A stretch of DNA of 64,000 nucleotides from Pseudomonas sp. dw_612 (GCF_018449725.1 NZ_JAAVVC010000001.1:310001-374000); one strand, 5' to 3'; counted from the stretch's first letter, positions 43,330-52,234 are shown. Numbers and translations: made by a program. The notes: generated from the letters alone by a model not told the origin.

Positions 43330-46075
43330 TTTAAAACTTCGGGTGCTGCTCAGCGCCATCGACAGGGCCACGCGGCCGCTGCATGCCATCAACAATGAGA
43401 GCATCGGCGCCGCACGCGCACTCAAGGATGCTCGCGACCGCCTCAAGGCTCTCAACGCTCAACAGAAAGATGTCAGTGCCTGGCGCACTCAGCGCGCGGC
43501 GGCCCAACAGACCGAACACGCCTTGAACGCCGCCCGCGACAAGGTCAAAGCGCTCAGTCAACAGATGTCTTCAACCGGCGCCCCCACCAAGGCGATGACG
43601 AATAACTTTCGCGCCGCCGTGCGTGAAGCGCAAAAACTTAAACAGCAGCACCAGCAACAAGGTGAACAACTCCAAGGCTTGCGCGCCCGTTTGCAGGCGG
43701 CCGGGATCAGCACCAAAAATCTCGGGAACCATGAGCGTCAGTTGCGCGAGCAAATTCGCGCGACCAACAACAGCATCAGCCAGCAAACCAATCGACTGGC
43801 GGCATTGGCCGCTCAACAAAAACGTTTGGCCGCATCACGCGCGAGCTTTGATAAATCCAAACAACAGGCCAGTGACATGGCCGGTAAAGGAACCACTGCA
43901 ATAGTAGGAGGCGCCGCAACGCTGTACGCGGGTGCCCGGCTGATGGCTCCAGGTGTCGACTTCGACGCCAGCATGAGTAAGACGCAAGCCATTTCCCGAC
44001 TTCAGAAAGACTCGGCGGAACTCGCCGCGTTACGCAAACAAGCCCGTGAATTGGGAGGCTCCACCCAATTCACCGCTGGCCAGTCGGCCGATGCTCAAGG
44101 TTTCCTCGCGATGGCGGGCTTCAATCCTGAAGCGATCAAAGTCGCGATGCCGGGAATGCTCGACCTCGCCGCAGCCGGTGACACCGAGCTGGCACAGACC
44201 GCTGACATCGCCTCAAACATCCTTTCCGGGCTCGGCCTGCGGGCCGACGAGATGGGCAGACTGGGCGATGTGTTGGTGGGCACCTTCACCCGCTCCAACA
44301 CCAACTTGCAGATGCTTGGCGAAACCATGAAATACGCCGCCCCCATGGCCAAGACCTACGGCGTCGAGCTGGAAGTGGCCGCCGCGATGGCGGGTAAGTT
44401 GGGTGATGCCGGTTTGCAGGGCAGCATGGGCGGTACCGCACTCAGTACGATCATGAACCGCTTGGCCACCCCGCCCAAGGCCGCCGAAAAAGCCTTGGCA
44501 AAACTCAAGGTCACCACCGCCGATGCCCACGGCAACCTGCGCCCTCTGCCGGACATCCTCAAAGAGATTTACGACAAAACCAAAGACCTGGGCACTGCCG
44601 ACAAAGGTGGACTGCTCAAGGCCATTGCCGGCGCGGAAGCGGTCAAAGGCATGGCGCAATTAGTCGAGCAGTCAGGTACAGGAGAGCTGCAAAAACTCAT
44701 TGCCAGCCTGCGCCAAAGCCAAGGGGAAACGACGCAAACGGCCACCGTCATGGCCGACAACCTGAAGGGCGACCTAACAACGTTGAGCAGCGCCTGGCAG
44801 GATCTGGGGATCGAGTTGCAAGAACAGCAGGATGGACCGCTGCGCGGGCTGATTCAGTCCGTCACGGAGATTGTTCGTGGGGTTAAAGGCTGGGCGACTG
44901 AAAACCCGAACCTCGCCGCTGGGCTCGTCAAAACCATCGCTTTCGTCGCCGCGCTGGCCGTCGTGCTGGGCGGATTAATGGTCGTCGTGGCCAGCGTATT
45001 GCTGCCATTTGTGGCACTGCGCTTTATGTTCGCGCAACTCGGTATCCGCCTGCCCGGCTTGATCGGGTTGCTCTGGAATCTCGGCAGATCAGCACTGCCG
45101 TTCGTGGGCAAAGCGTTGCTCATAGTGGGCCGTGCGCTGATGCTCAACCCCATCGGCCTGGCAATCACAGCCATCGCCGGCGGCGCCTACCTCATCTATA
45201 AAAACTGGAATGCGGTGAAGTCGTATTTCATCGAGGCCTGGCGCGAAATTCAGGCCGGGTTCAGTGATGGCGTCGGCGGCATTCTCAAAACCCTGATCAA
45301 CTTCAGCCCGATCGGACTGATCTACCAGGCATTCGCAGCGGTGCTGAGCTACTTGGGCGTCGACCTCCCCAGCCGCTTCACCGAGTTCGGCGGCATGCTT
45401 ATCGACGGTCTGGTCAACGGACTGAAAGCGGGCTTCGGCAAACTCAAAAACGTCATGGGTGATATCAGCGACGCAACCATTGGTTGGTTCAAGGAGAAGC
45501 TTGGTATTCACAGCCCCTCGCGGGTGTTTGCCGAACTGGGCGGATTCACCATGGACGGACTGACTCAAGGTCTTCAAGGTGGGGAGAAAGGGCCGCTCGA
45601 AGCCATCAATCGGATCAGTAAGCAGATCACCGAGGTAGGGGTTTTGGCGCTGGGTGCACCAATAATTCCGGCGCCGACGTTTGAAAAAATAGCGTTCGCC
45701 GCGCCTGTCGCGGCTGTCGTACAGGCCAAGGCCCCCCGAGCAGCCGCAGTAGAACCTCTCACCGAGCAGCGTCCTACCGCAAGGGCTGAACGTAGCGAGC
45801 TGCTGCCGACCATCGTCAACTTTGGCAAAAAACTTGCCACGGGAGCATTGGCGCTCGGCTCGATCCCCATGCCGACCTTCGCCGTCGATGACCGTGCCCC
45901 TCTCAAACCAGTACCCGCACCGGCCTACGACAGCCACGACACCTACGAAATCCACCTTCCCGCAACCCCTGGCCTGGACGCCCAAGCCATCGCCCGCGCA
46001 GTACGCGCCGAACTGGCGCGCATCGAACGCGAGAAAAGCGCTCGCCAACGCAGCCGACTGGCCGACCTGGAGTAA
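43319..46075 (+). CDS. T: Tail tape measure protein (P2 gpT-like)
   Basis: A 918-residue tape measure protein. The N-terminal 200 residues are coiled-coil and Gln-rich (LKALNAQQKDVSAWRTQRAA); then comes the phage tail TMP domain with LGGSTQFTAGQSADAQGFLA. Membrane-type helices near the middle (TIAFVAALAVVLGGLMVVVA and following) and a C-terminal LGIHSPSRVFAELG repeat are typical. Its length sets tail length. ATG 43319 lies inside E'. Confidence 0.93.
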   Translation: MANDLKLRVLLSAIDRATRPLHAINNESIGAARALKDARDRLKALNAQQKDVSAWRTQRAAAQQTEHALNAARDKVKALSQQMSSTGAPTKAMTNNFRAAVREAQKLKQQHQQQGEQLQGLRARLQAAGISTKNLGNHERQLREQIRATNNSISQQTNRLAALAAQQKRLAASRASFDKSKQQASDMAGKGTTAIVGGAATLYAGARLMAPGVDFDASMSKTQAISRLQKDSAELAALRKQARELGGSTQFTAGQSADAQGFLAMAGFNPEAIKVAMPGMLDLAAAGDTELAQTADIASNILSGLGLRADEMGRLGDVLVGTFTRSNTNLQMLGETMKYAAPMAKTYGVELEVAAAMAGKLGDAGLQGSMGGTALSTIMNRLATPPKAAEKALAKLKVTTADAHGNLRPLPDILKEIYDKTKDLGTADKGGLLKAIAGAEAVKGMAQLVEQSGTGELQKLIASLRQSQGETTQTATVMADNLKGDLTTLSSAWQDLGIELQEQQDGPLRGLIQSVTEIVRGVKGWATENPNLAAGLVKTIAFVAALAVVLGGLMVVVASVLLPFVALRFMFAQLGIRLPGLIGLLWNLGRSALPFVGKALLIVGRALMLNPIGLAITAIAGGAYLIYKNWNAVKSYFIEAWREIQAGFSDGVGGILKTLINFSPIGLIYQAFAAVLSYLGVDLPSRFTEFGGMLIDGLVNGLKAGFGKLKNVMGDISDATIGWFKEKLGIHSPSRVFAELGGFTMDGLTQGLQGGEKGPLEAINRISKQITEVGVLALGAPIIPAPTFEKIAFAAPVAAVVQAKAPRAAAVEPLTEQRPTARAERSELLPTIVNFGKKLATGALALGSIPMPTFAVDDRAPLKPVPAPAYDSHDTYEIHLPATPGLDAQAIARAVRAELARIEREKSARQRSRLADLE

Positions 46076-46080
46076 TCCCC

Positions 46081-46521
46081 ATGATGCTTGCCCTGGGCAT
46101 GTTCGTCTTCAGCCTTTCCACCGCCGCCTACCAGGAACTGCAACGCCAGACCGATTGGCGCCACGCCAGCAACAGTCGCATCGGCGCCGCCCCCGCACGG
46201 CAGTTTGTCGGTCGTGGTGAGGACGCAATCACCCTCCCCGGCATCATCCTGCCGGAACTCGCTGGCAGCACCCTCAGCCTCGATGCCTTGCGCCTGATGG
46301 CCAACACCGGCAAGGCCTGGCCTATGGTCGAGGGCAGCGGCCGGATTTACGGTTTGTGGGTCATTGAGAGCCTGAGTGAAACCAAAACCCTTTTCTTCCG
46401 TGACGGCACGCCGCGCCGCATCGAATTCACCCTCAGCCTCAAGCGCATCGATGACGATAGGATCGATCTGATCGGCGCCGGCACCCGCGCAGGCATCGGC
46501 ATCATGAGGACGTTGCTGTGA
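46081..46521 (+). CDS. U: Tail protein (P2 gpU-like)
   Basis: A 146-residue phage tail protein U (MMLALGMFVFSLSTAAYQEL, QRQTDWRHASNSRIG, IYGLWVIESLSETKTLFF). It caps or completes the tail tube. It overlaps the D start by 4 bases. Confidence 0.92.
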   Translation: MMLALGMFVFSLSTAAYQELQRQTDWRHASNSRIGAAPARQFVGRGEDAITLPGIILPELAGSTLSLDALRLMANTGKAWPMVEGSGRIYGLWVIESLSETKTLFFRDGTPRRIEFTLSLKRIDDDRIDLIGAGTRAGIGIMRTLL

Positions 46522-47786
46522 TCGATGCCGCCCTGTCGCGCGTCACCGGTTTTCTAGACGACGCCGTCGAACGCTACCGCCGCGAAGCCGGCTACCCAGT
46601 GCCGGCGTTCCGCATCACGGTAGATGGCCACGACATCGCCAAACGAATCAGCCCGCGCCTGATGAGCCTGGAGCTGACCGACAATCGCGGCATCGAGGCC
46701 GATCAACTGAGCCTCACCCTCACCGACCATGACGGCCTGCTGGCCATCCCGCCCACGGGTGCGGTCATTCGGCTCTGGCTCGGCTGGAGCGACACCGGCT
46801 TGGTGGACAAAGGCACCTACACCGTCGATGAAACCGAACACAGCGGCGCGCCCGACGTACTGAGCATCCGCGCTCGATCGGCAGACTTGCGCAAAGGCCT
46901 GAAGACCAAACGTGAACGCAGCTGGAGTAACACCACCCTCGGCGACGTGCTGGGCGACATCGCCCTGGGCAACGGCCTGACGGCGACCGTTGCCGGCGCC
47001 CTCGATGGGTTGCCCATCCTGCAGCTCGACCAGGCCAACGAATCCGACGCCAACCTGATCAGCCGAATCGGCGAAGAATTCGACGCCGTGGTCACCATCA
47101 AGGCCGGCTGCCTGCTGTGCTTTCCAGCGGGTAGCGGCAAAACCGCCAGCGGCGCAGAACTCCCACACATCACCCTCACCCGCGCCGACGGCGACCAACA
47201 CCGCTACCTGCAAGCCGACCGCGACAGCTACGACGGCGTGCGCGCCTACTTCTATGACGTGAACAGCGCCAAAAAACAGGAAGCCATTGCCGGCCGCGGC
47301 GAAAACCTCAAGGACCTGCGCCACACCTACAGTGACCTCCAGTCCGCCCTACGCGCCGCCCGGGCCGAGTTCAACCGCCTGCAACGCGGCAGCGCCACCC
47401 TCAGCTATACGTTGGCACGCGGCCGGCCCGACTTGATTCCCGAACTGACTTACACCCTCCAGGGCGTGAAGGATGAGATCGATGAAATCATCTGGTACGG
47501 CGGCAACGTGCAACACACCCTCAGCGCGGACAGTGGTTACACCATCAGCCTGGAGCTGGAGAGCAAACTGCCGGACGACACCGTCGATGACCTGGTCGAA
47601 GAGAACAACGGCGACTTTACCGGCGTCATCGCCCACTACCGCGATAAACAGACCGGAAAGGAGAAGACCGTAACGATCGGCGATCAGAGCAAGCCGAAAC
47701 GCTTACGATGGCTGTATGCCAACGAGAAAACGGCAAACCGGGCGATGGATCGGGTGTGGAAACGCATACAGGCAAAAAAAAAATGA
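46518..47786 (+). CDS. D: Late control/baseplate hub protein (P2 gpD-like)
   Basis: A 422-residue protein of the P2 gpD family, structurally related to the T4 gp27 hub (FRITVDGHDIAKRISPRLMS, VIRLWLGWSDTGLVDKGTYT). It is probably the baseplate hub holding the spike. It starts at GTG 46518 overlapping the U stop. The C-terminus ends in a Lys run encoded by an A9 tract. Confidence 0.92.
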   Translation: MIDAALSRVTGFLDDAVERYRREAGYPVPAFRITVDGHDIAKRISPRLMSLELTDNRGIEADQLSLTLTDHDGLLAIPPTGAVIRLWLGWSDTGLVDKGTYTVDETEHSGAPDVLSIRARSADLRKGLKTKRERSWSNTTLGDVLGDIALGNGLTATVAGALDGLPILQLDQANESDANLISRIGEEFDAVVTIKAGCLLCFPAGSGKTASGAELPHITLTRADGDQHRYLQADRDSYDGVRAYFYDVNSAKKQEAIAGRGENLKDLRHTYSDLQSALRAARAEFNRLQRGSATLSYTLARGRPDLIPELTYTLQGVKDEIDEIIWYGGNVQHTLSADSGYTISLELESKLPDDTVDDLVEENNGDFTGVIAHYRDKQTGKEKTVTIGDQSKPKRLRWLYANEKTANRAMDRVWKRIQAKKK

Positions 47787-47828
47787 ACCGGGCAACAACT
47801 GACTGATTCCCCATCAAGGACGATTTTC

Positions 47829-48029
47829 ATGCAAGACATCCGTTGCGGCCAGTGCAGCCGCAAACTCGCCGCCGCCAGCGGCTTCATCGAAATACAGATC
47901 AAGTGCCCGCGTTGCCGGACACTCAACCACTTGAAGGCCCCGAGCCTCCCCCCAGCGTGCCGCGAGCATCCAGAACAACGAGTTCATGAATGCAGCAACC
48001 CACCCTTGGCAGCCTGTTCGCAGGCATAG
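47829..48029 (+). CDS. com: Com-like zinc-binding translational regulator
   Basis: A 66-residue protein with a four-Cys zinc ribbon (IRCGQCSRKLAAASGF, IKCPRCRTLNHLKAP), the layout of the Mu Com protein, which binds mRNA to open translation of the DNA modification gene mom. Here its 3' end overlaps the start of a DNA methyltransferase, so it probably activates translation of that gene in the same way. Inference from Mu. Confidence 0.82.
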   Translation: MQDIRCGQCSRKLAAASGFIEIQIKCPRCRTLNHLKAPSLPPACREHPEQRVHECSNPPLAACSQA

Positions 48030-48841
48030 GAGGCTTTGATGTCGGATTTGAAAACGCAGGCTACCGCAGCGCCTGGCAAGTGGAGCTCAACCCAATCAAC
48101 CGGGCTGTGCTTGCCGATCGATTTCCCCATGCACGCCAATTTGAAGACGTGCGCCAGTGCGGCGCCCACAACCTGTCCCCCGTCGATGTCCTCACCGCCG
48201 GCTTCCCCTGCCAGGACATCAGCGCTGCCGGCGCCAGACCCAGCAACCGAGACAGCCGCGGACTGCGTGGCGAACGCAGCGGTCTGTTTTGGGAAGTCAT
48301 ACGAATCCTCAAAGAAATTCAACCTCGCTGGGTGGTCCTTGAGAACGTCGTTAACCTGCTCGCTGTCAACGATAGCCACGACTTTGAAACAGTCATCCGG
48401 GCCCTTGCGGACTGCGGGTATGTGGGATTTTGGCGAGTGCTTAATGCTCAATATTTCGGAGTCCCCCAGCAACGTCGTCGAATATTCCTGGTCGCCGGTT
48501 ATCGACGAATGCCCCCCATCGAGCTGCTGGCTGACGCCGCGCCAGTGGACGCAATACCTCCAGCGTCTCAATCGATCCAATGGCCACGCCCCGCGGATGC
48601 CTGGGCTGCCAATACTCTATTGGCAGACAAAGCCGGCTCCCAAATCGCTATGGGCTGTACCACTCTCGTCGCTCACCCGAACGGATGGGATCAGATGGCT
48701 GAGCGGCAGCGAGCGGCTGAAGATGATGGGTTTTGCCTCGGACTGGATGCGGCCAACCTTGCGGAGGCTTTTGGTGCCGGAAACGCCGTTGTTACGCAGG
48801 TGGCGGAGTGGGTTGGGCGGAAGTTGATTGAGACGAACTAA
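47990..48841 (+). CDS. C5 cytosine DNA methyltransferase
   Basis: A 283-residue cytosine-5 methyltransferase. Motif I is LGSLFAGIGGFDVGFENAG (SAM binding), motif IV is AGFPCQDIS with the catalytic Cys, motif VI is WVVLENV, motif VIII LNAQYFGVPQQRRRIFLVAG, and motif X lies near the end. The target recognition region (about 170-250) is short, so a simple target is likely. It overlaps com by 40 bases and has no partner nuclease, so it most likely protects phage DNA against host restriction. Confidence 0.9.
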   Translation: MQQPTLGSLFAGIGGFDVGFENAGYRSAWQVELNPINRAVLADRFPHARQFEDVRQCGAHNLSPVDVLTAGFPCQDISAAGARPSNRDSRGLRGERSGLFWEVIRILKEIQPRWVVLENVVNLLAVNDSHDFETVIRALADCGYVGFWRVLNAQYFGVPQQRRRIFLVAGYRRMPPIELLADAAPVDAIPPASQSIQWPRPADAWAANTLLADKAGSQIAMGCTTLVAHPNGWDQMAERQRAAEDDGFCLGLDAANLAEAFGAGNAVVTQVAEWVGRKLIETN

Positions 48842-48867
48842 CGACACAGCCCTCACTTACGGCGCCC

Positions 48868-48925
48868 GTACGGATGGTATCCGTACAGGCTTGACAAAGC
48901 ACCGCCGTACGGATACCATCCGTAC
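48868..48925 (+). promoter_or_regulatory. Promoter flanked by two 19-bp palindromic operators
   Basis: GTACGGATGGTATCCGTAC (48868-48886) and its exact inverse complement GTACGGATACCATCCGTAC (48907-48925) are each palindromes with 8-bp arms and a 3-base centre. Between them TTGACA (48891) and, 17 bases on, TACCAT (48914) make a sigma-70 promoter whose -10 lies inside the right operator. It should drive the toxin-antitoxin genes. Confidence 0.7.
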
Positions 48926-48993
48926 CGAGAGCACGAAAATAATATGAAAATGAAGACACGAGAATTAGATACCCACCAATGAGAGGAGCGATC

Positions 48994-49035
48994 ATGGCGA
49001 TCAAAAGGCCGAATGCGGCCATAAAACGAAAATGA
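48994..49035 (+). CDS. Possible 13-residue leader peptide of the toxin-antitoxin transcript
   Basis: ATG 48994 follows GAGAGGAGCGATC, a very strong ribosome site, and encodes MAIKRPNAAIKRK. A basic peptide this short could be a leader affecting translation of the antitoxin; it could also be chance. Confidence 0.3.
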   Translation: MAIKRPNAAIKRK

Positions 49036-49092
49036 AACTAACTTAATTTAAAAGGAAGCAAAACCTGTAAGAAAACTTAGTAGGTATGACAA

Positions 49093-49404
49093 ATGACAAC
49101 CTTAGATGAAACACTTAAATCAGCTAAAAGCGCACGACTTGAAATTAAAACCACTGACTTTGCAAAAGAGTTCATAAAAAGAGCTGCATCATTACAAGGC
49201 TTAGACATGACATCTTTCATAATGGCTTCTGCCTTTGAAAAAGCAGAAGCCGTTATAGAAAGCCACCGAAGGATAGAAGTTTCAGAAGAAGCTTTTTCCC
49301 GAGTACAAAAAATCCTCCTAGAGGATGAAACCGCCGCGCCATCAAGCGCGCTACTTAGACTAATGCGAGGGGAACATGAAAACAGAAGAGACGCCGGCAT
49401 GTGA
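49093..49404 (+). CDS. DUF1778-type ribbon-helix-helix antitoxin
   Basis: A 103-residue protein. The N-terminal segment SARLEIKTTDFAKEFIKRAA followed by LDMTSFIMASAFEKAEAVIE is the ribbon-helix-helix DNA-binding fold; the C-terminal tail (about 60-103) would wrap the toxin. It overlaps the GNAT toxin gene by 29 bases. Such pairs repress their own promoter, and the 19-bp palindromes upstream are the likely operators. Confidence 0.82.
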   Translation: MTTLDETLKSAKSARLEIKTTDFAKEFIKRAASLQGLDMTSFIMASAFEKAEAVIESHRRIEVSEEAFSRVQKILLEDETAAPSSALLRLMRGEHENRRDAGM

Positions 49405-49921
49405 AATTGACAGCAACCTGCTTGCCAATTTCGAAAAATACAAATACACCAAGACGTTTAGTTGTGGGGTAAGTGTAATCGACTCGTACTATAAGGGCAG
49501 CCTCAAACGCGCTCTTAAAAGCGAGAATATTAATGCTATTGGGGCGATAGCACCGACAAAGGAGGTTGTTGGCTTCTGTACGATTACTTTGTCTGATATC
49601 GACAAGGTGATGGCTCAGAACGGCATTGACGACACCAATTTGCCATCGCGCGTACCTGTGATAAGGCTGGTGATGCTCGGAGTAGATACAAATTATCAAG
49701 GTTTGGGCATAGGCCAAAAAATCTTGATGGAAGCCTTCAAGCAAGCGGCACGGGTCCATAAAGAAGTCCCGATTAAAGGGATTTACTTGGACGCAGCACC
49801 TAATGCCGTCTCATTCTATGAGGAGCTTGAATTTAAAAGCATTGGCGAGCCTGATATTAATCAAAGCACGCCAATGCTGATCGGTATCAAAGTGGTCCTG
49901 AAGGCGATCGCAGCCTCTTAG
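49376..49921 (+). CDS. GNAT acetyltransferase toxin (TacT/AtaT-like)
   Basis: A 181-residue GNAT protein paired with a DUF1778 antitoxin. Acetyl-CoA binding is marked by RLVMLGVDTNYQGLGIGQKI (the Q/R-x-x-G-x-G/A loop) and the C-terminal LDAAPNAVSFYEELEFKSI includes the conserved Tyr. Related toxins acetylate the amino acid on charged tRNAs and stop translation. ATG 49376 follows GAGGGGAAC. It is AT-rich compared with phage core genes. Probably a prophage-maintenance or defence module. Confidence 0.85.
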   Translation: MKTEETPACEIDSNLLANFEKYKYTKTFSCGVSVIDSYYKGSLKRALKSENINAIGAIAPTKEVVGFCTITLSDIDKVMAQNGIDDTNLPSRVPVIRLVMLGVDTNYQGLGIGQKILMEAFKQAARVHKEVPIKGIYLDAAPNAVSFYEELEFKSIGEPDINQSTPMLIGIKVVLKAIAAS

Positions 49922-49964
49922 CATCGCTTGAATCGCCTGCCAAGTATAGCAGGCTTGCCTATGT

Positions 49965-50058
49965 CACTATCAATGTAACTCTGTTGGCCAGAATTCCATT
50001 GATAGTGAAGCCAAGCAACATTTTCTGTACGGGCTTTTCGTATCATAGGCCCGTACAG
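49965..50058. repeat. Two inverted repeats after the toxin gene
   Basis: cactatcaatg / cattgatagtg (49965-50007) is an 11-bp inverted repeat with a long loop. ctgtacgggc / gcccgtacag (50025-50058) is a perfect 10-bp inverted repeat and contains the same GTACGG half-site seen in the operators at 48868. No T-run follows either. Confidence 0.5.
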
Positions 50059-50067
50059 CCTTCTGTC

Positions 50068-50286
50068 CTAGAATCCGCTCACTGCAACGCCGACAATTAA
50101 AATACTTATACCGCAGCCCGCCGAACAACCAAAATAAGAAATTAATCTCGTTAGAGACTCAGTTAATAAAACGTAATTTGAGTTACTGAAAACTGAACAG
50201 AACCGAATCAAGTTAGTTATGATGCTCGCACAACCAACATTAAACTTAAAAACCTCAGCACTTGCCAAGGTTTTTATAAACTCCAA
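50068..50286 (-). CDS. Possible small membrane-associated protein, third in leftward operon
   Basis: A 72-residue frame from a TTG, 9 bases after the preceding small ORF stop. The C-terminus is hydrophobic (CGISILIVGVAVSGF). No good ribosome site, so reality is doubtful. Confidence 0.25.
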   Translation of the reverse strand: MEFIKTLASAEVFKFNVGCASIITNLIRFCSVFSNSNYVLLTESLTRLISYFGCSAGCGISILIVGVAVSGF

Positions 50287-50294
50287 CTAGACCG

Positions 50295-50414
50295 TCAGCG
50301 CTTGGGCCTTGGTTTCTCGTCTCTCACATACCGCACAGGAGGTGGTGTCGGCAACTTAGGCGAGCTCGGCTTGTCCCTAATTACTGCTACCTTATCATTT
50401 TTTTCTCGACTCAT
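50295..50414 (-). CDS. Small basic proline-rich protein overlapping the membrane-protein gene
   Basis: A 39-residue ORF starting inside the end of the membrane-protein gene (20-base overlap) with GAGGTGAGC just upstream. Sequence MSREKNDKVAVIRDK then PSSPKLPTPPPVRYVRDE, ending PKRPKR-like (RPKR). The strong ribosome site and overlap favour a real, coupled gene. The function is unknown; its basic charge suggests binding to nucleic acid, membrane lipids, or the acidic partner. Confidence 0.5.
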   Translation of the reverse strand: MSREKNDKVAVIRDKPSSPKLPTPPPVRYVRDEKPRPKR

Positions 50415-51240
50415 TGCTCACCTCGAAAGATTGACTTCTATCGTCTTCAAGTACAATTCTAACCCGTGGTGCATCAGGTTTAGCAGGCTCACTCGTTTTT
50501 ATCGGCGCTGGAGCACTTGTGGTTTGCTTCGCCGGACTTACATTAACTTTGTCTTTTTCACTCATTTGAACCCCCTTTAATTCTTCTGTTCGACTGGCAA
50601 TCAAGGCAATACTGCGCTCCACTTTGCCTATCTGATCACCTACATATTTGTCTATCACCTGATAGTTTTTTCGAGGTGAAGAAACATCCATATCAAAACC
50701 AATAAATAGGACGCCAGCAATACCCAAAGGCGCGAAAGAAACTAACAACCACTTGAACGACTCATGCACTTTCCGCGAGCGCTCTTGATTTACTTCCGAA
50801 TTATGGGTTGCACACTCCTCATAAGCATTACTTAAATAGGTATCAACCTCTGACCTTACATCAACCGCTTCAGCGCCAACCCCATCGCCATCCTGTATTG
50901 CCTTTTCAACCTCTTCATTGTAGCTCACCAAGGCATTACAATAACCTTTCACTTCAAGCGCAGGTGGCATCTGCTTGAAAGTATTGCCCCAGAAAGCCCT
51001 AATAGCGTATTTAGAAGAAACAGCCAAACCAGCAAAAAAAACAACTAACGAGGCAATTATTGCCGCACCCACAAAAATATAACGATCCAAGTCAAGCATG
51101 CGCAACATATAGCCAGAAACCGTTATCACTGCGAGCATCAAAGTAAATACTATTTGCACTCTAATAGTGATTTTCTCTTTTATTTCATTTTCTTGCAGAT
51201 ACATTTTCTCAAAAACAACAAGAAGCTCTTTTACTTCCAT
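50395..51240 (-). CDS. Three-helix membrane protein of unknown function (cargo)
   Basis: A 281-residue AT-rich gene. Two adjacent helices near the N-terminus (IVFTLMLAVITVSGYMLRML and FVGAAIIASLVVFFAGLAV) and one at about 165-185 (LLVSFAPLGIAGVLFIGFDM) are visible. Between them lies a charged region (EEVEKAIQDGDGVGAEAVDV), and the C-terminal 90 residues are soluble and low complexity with many Ser/Pro/Lys. The layout recalls SLATT-type effectors of conflict systems, but no signature motif confirms that. It runs against the phage operon and is probably lysogenic cargo, such as superinfection exclusion. Confidence 0.6.
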   Translation of the reverse strand: MEVKELLVVFEKMYLQENEIKEKITIRVQIVFTLMLAVITVSGYMLRMLDLDRYIFVGAAIIASLVVFFAGLAVSSKYAIRAFWGNTFKQMPPALEVKGYCNALVSYNEEVEKAIQDGDGVGAEAVDVRSEVDTYLSNAYEECATHNSEVNQERSRKVHESFKWLLVSFAPLGIAGVLFIGFDMDVSSPRKNYQVIDKYVGDQIGKVERSIALIASRTEELKGVQMSEKDKVNVSPAKQTTSAPAPIKTSEPAKPDAPRVRIVLEDDRSQSFEVSNESRKK

Positions 51241-52002
51241 TTTTCGCCTCTTATATAACCTTACTCATCAACATTAAATTTGATAACCGGCCCTAAAAAA
51301 CCTCATACACTTTCAGTAAATTCTGCGATAGCACAAGCCGACCAGCCCACGAACTTATAGATTATGCTGGCCGTTTGGTATCAGCAAGGACTTTGGTCAA
51401 TGCTCAGCAGCGCATCGACACCCAACGCCCGTACTGGCAGCTTGCGCGACCTATCCCTCCCGGCACCGCCAAGATTGCGCATACGCGCAGCCACCAATGT
51501 ACTGAATTCTGCTCAAAACGAACCCCGTCACCGCCATCCTGCAAGCGTTGCATCTAGCAACGGTGGCAACGGATCTGGATCAAGTGGCATACCCACGTCC
51601 ACCCGCGCGACGTTCGTAGCCCTACCCAATTCCGTACTCACCGCCGAATTGACCATGACATTGCCCTTGATCGCGGGATAACCGCGCCGTGCATTGGCAT
51701 CCAGCGCGATGCCGCGCGACCTCATAGGGGTGACCAGTAGGTGCATGTGCAGGCCTTACTCTTCGCTACTGATTAAGCCGCGTTCAGGTTTCGCAAAGGC
51801 TTAAGGACAATTCGCACCGGCCTCTGCGCTGTATTGCATCTCCTTCACACATCCACTCCTGCCTGCATCTTTTCAAATATTGGGTGGCTTCATGTCGAAG
51901 TTGTAGGCAAAATCCGAGACTTGCGTAAGAGGGTGCGATTGCTGAGTGTTTTGGCAGCCTACCGCCTTGTAAGCCTTAGATTCGGCGGGATACTCTCCAG
52001 AT
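51241..52002. other. Gap with gene fragments only
   Basis: No firm gene. A leftward open frame at 51528-51746 (72 codons, AVSTELGRATNVARVDVG is typical) has protein-like composition and may be the remnant of an older gene; I do not recognise it. The stretch 51,760-52,000 has no open frame of note and probably holds the promoter of the following leader. Confidence 0.35.
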
Positions 52003-52086
52003 GTCGCTGCAAAGTCAGCGACCAGGTGTAGGAACCTGAAATGAATCAAGGCGTCACAGCGCCAAGTATTGCAGGCGCTTTTTTGT
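52003..52086 (+). promoter_or_regulatory. Leader with tandem hairpins ending in a terminator
   Basis: Hairpin 1 is gtcgctg-caaagt-cagcgac (52003-52022). Hairpin 2 is caggt-gtagga-acctg. Hairpin 3 is agcgcc-aagtattgca-ggcgct followed by TTTTTT (to about 52086), a Rho-independent terminator. The order resembles an attenuator-type leader, ending 20 bases before the structured RNA at 52105. Confidence 0.5.
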
Positions 52087-52104
52087 GTCCGCAATAGCGT
52101 TCTA

Positions 52105-52182
52105 TGGCGGCTGTGCGCGGGACACCTTCGGGTGTGCCGGGTGCCTTGATTCCCGGTATTCCTACCCTGCGTACGGTCGCCA
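52105..52182 (+). ncRNA. Structured RNA element, copy 2 (three-way junction)
   Basis: Homologous to copy 1 at 17095. The closing stem is ggcggctgt/acggtcgcc, hairpin A is acacc-ttcg-ggtgt (UUCG tetraloop) and hairpin B is ccggg-tgccttgatt-cccgg. Base changes against copy 1 are paired: AGACC/GGTCT becomes ACACC/GGTGT, and a T-A pair in the closing stem becomes C-G. That covariation supports a selected RNA fold. Confidence 0.72.
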
Positions 52183-52234
52183 CCTTATCCCGTAGGAAGG
52201 ACGGTAGCGACTCCTCAAATCAAGGAGCTGCAGA

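Noticed and set aside
49965..50007. 11-bp inverted repeat as terminator of the toxin gene
   Set aside because: The loop is over 20 bases and no T-run follows, so a terminator call is not supported.
51364..51681. Rightward 105-codon frame
   Set aside because: Low-quality composition, no ribosome site, and overlapped by an opposite frame that looks more protein-like; neither is convincing.
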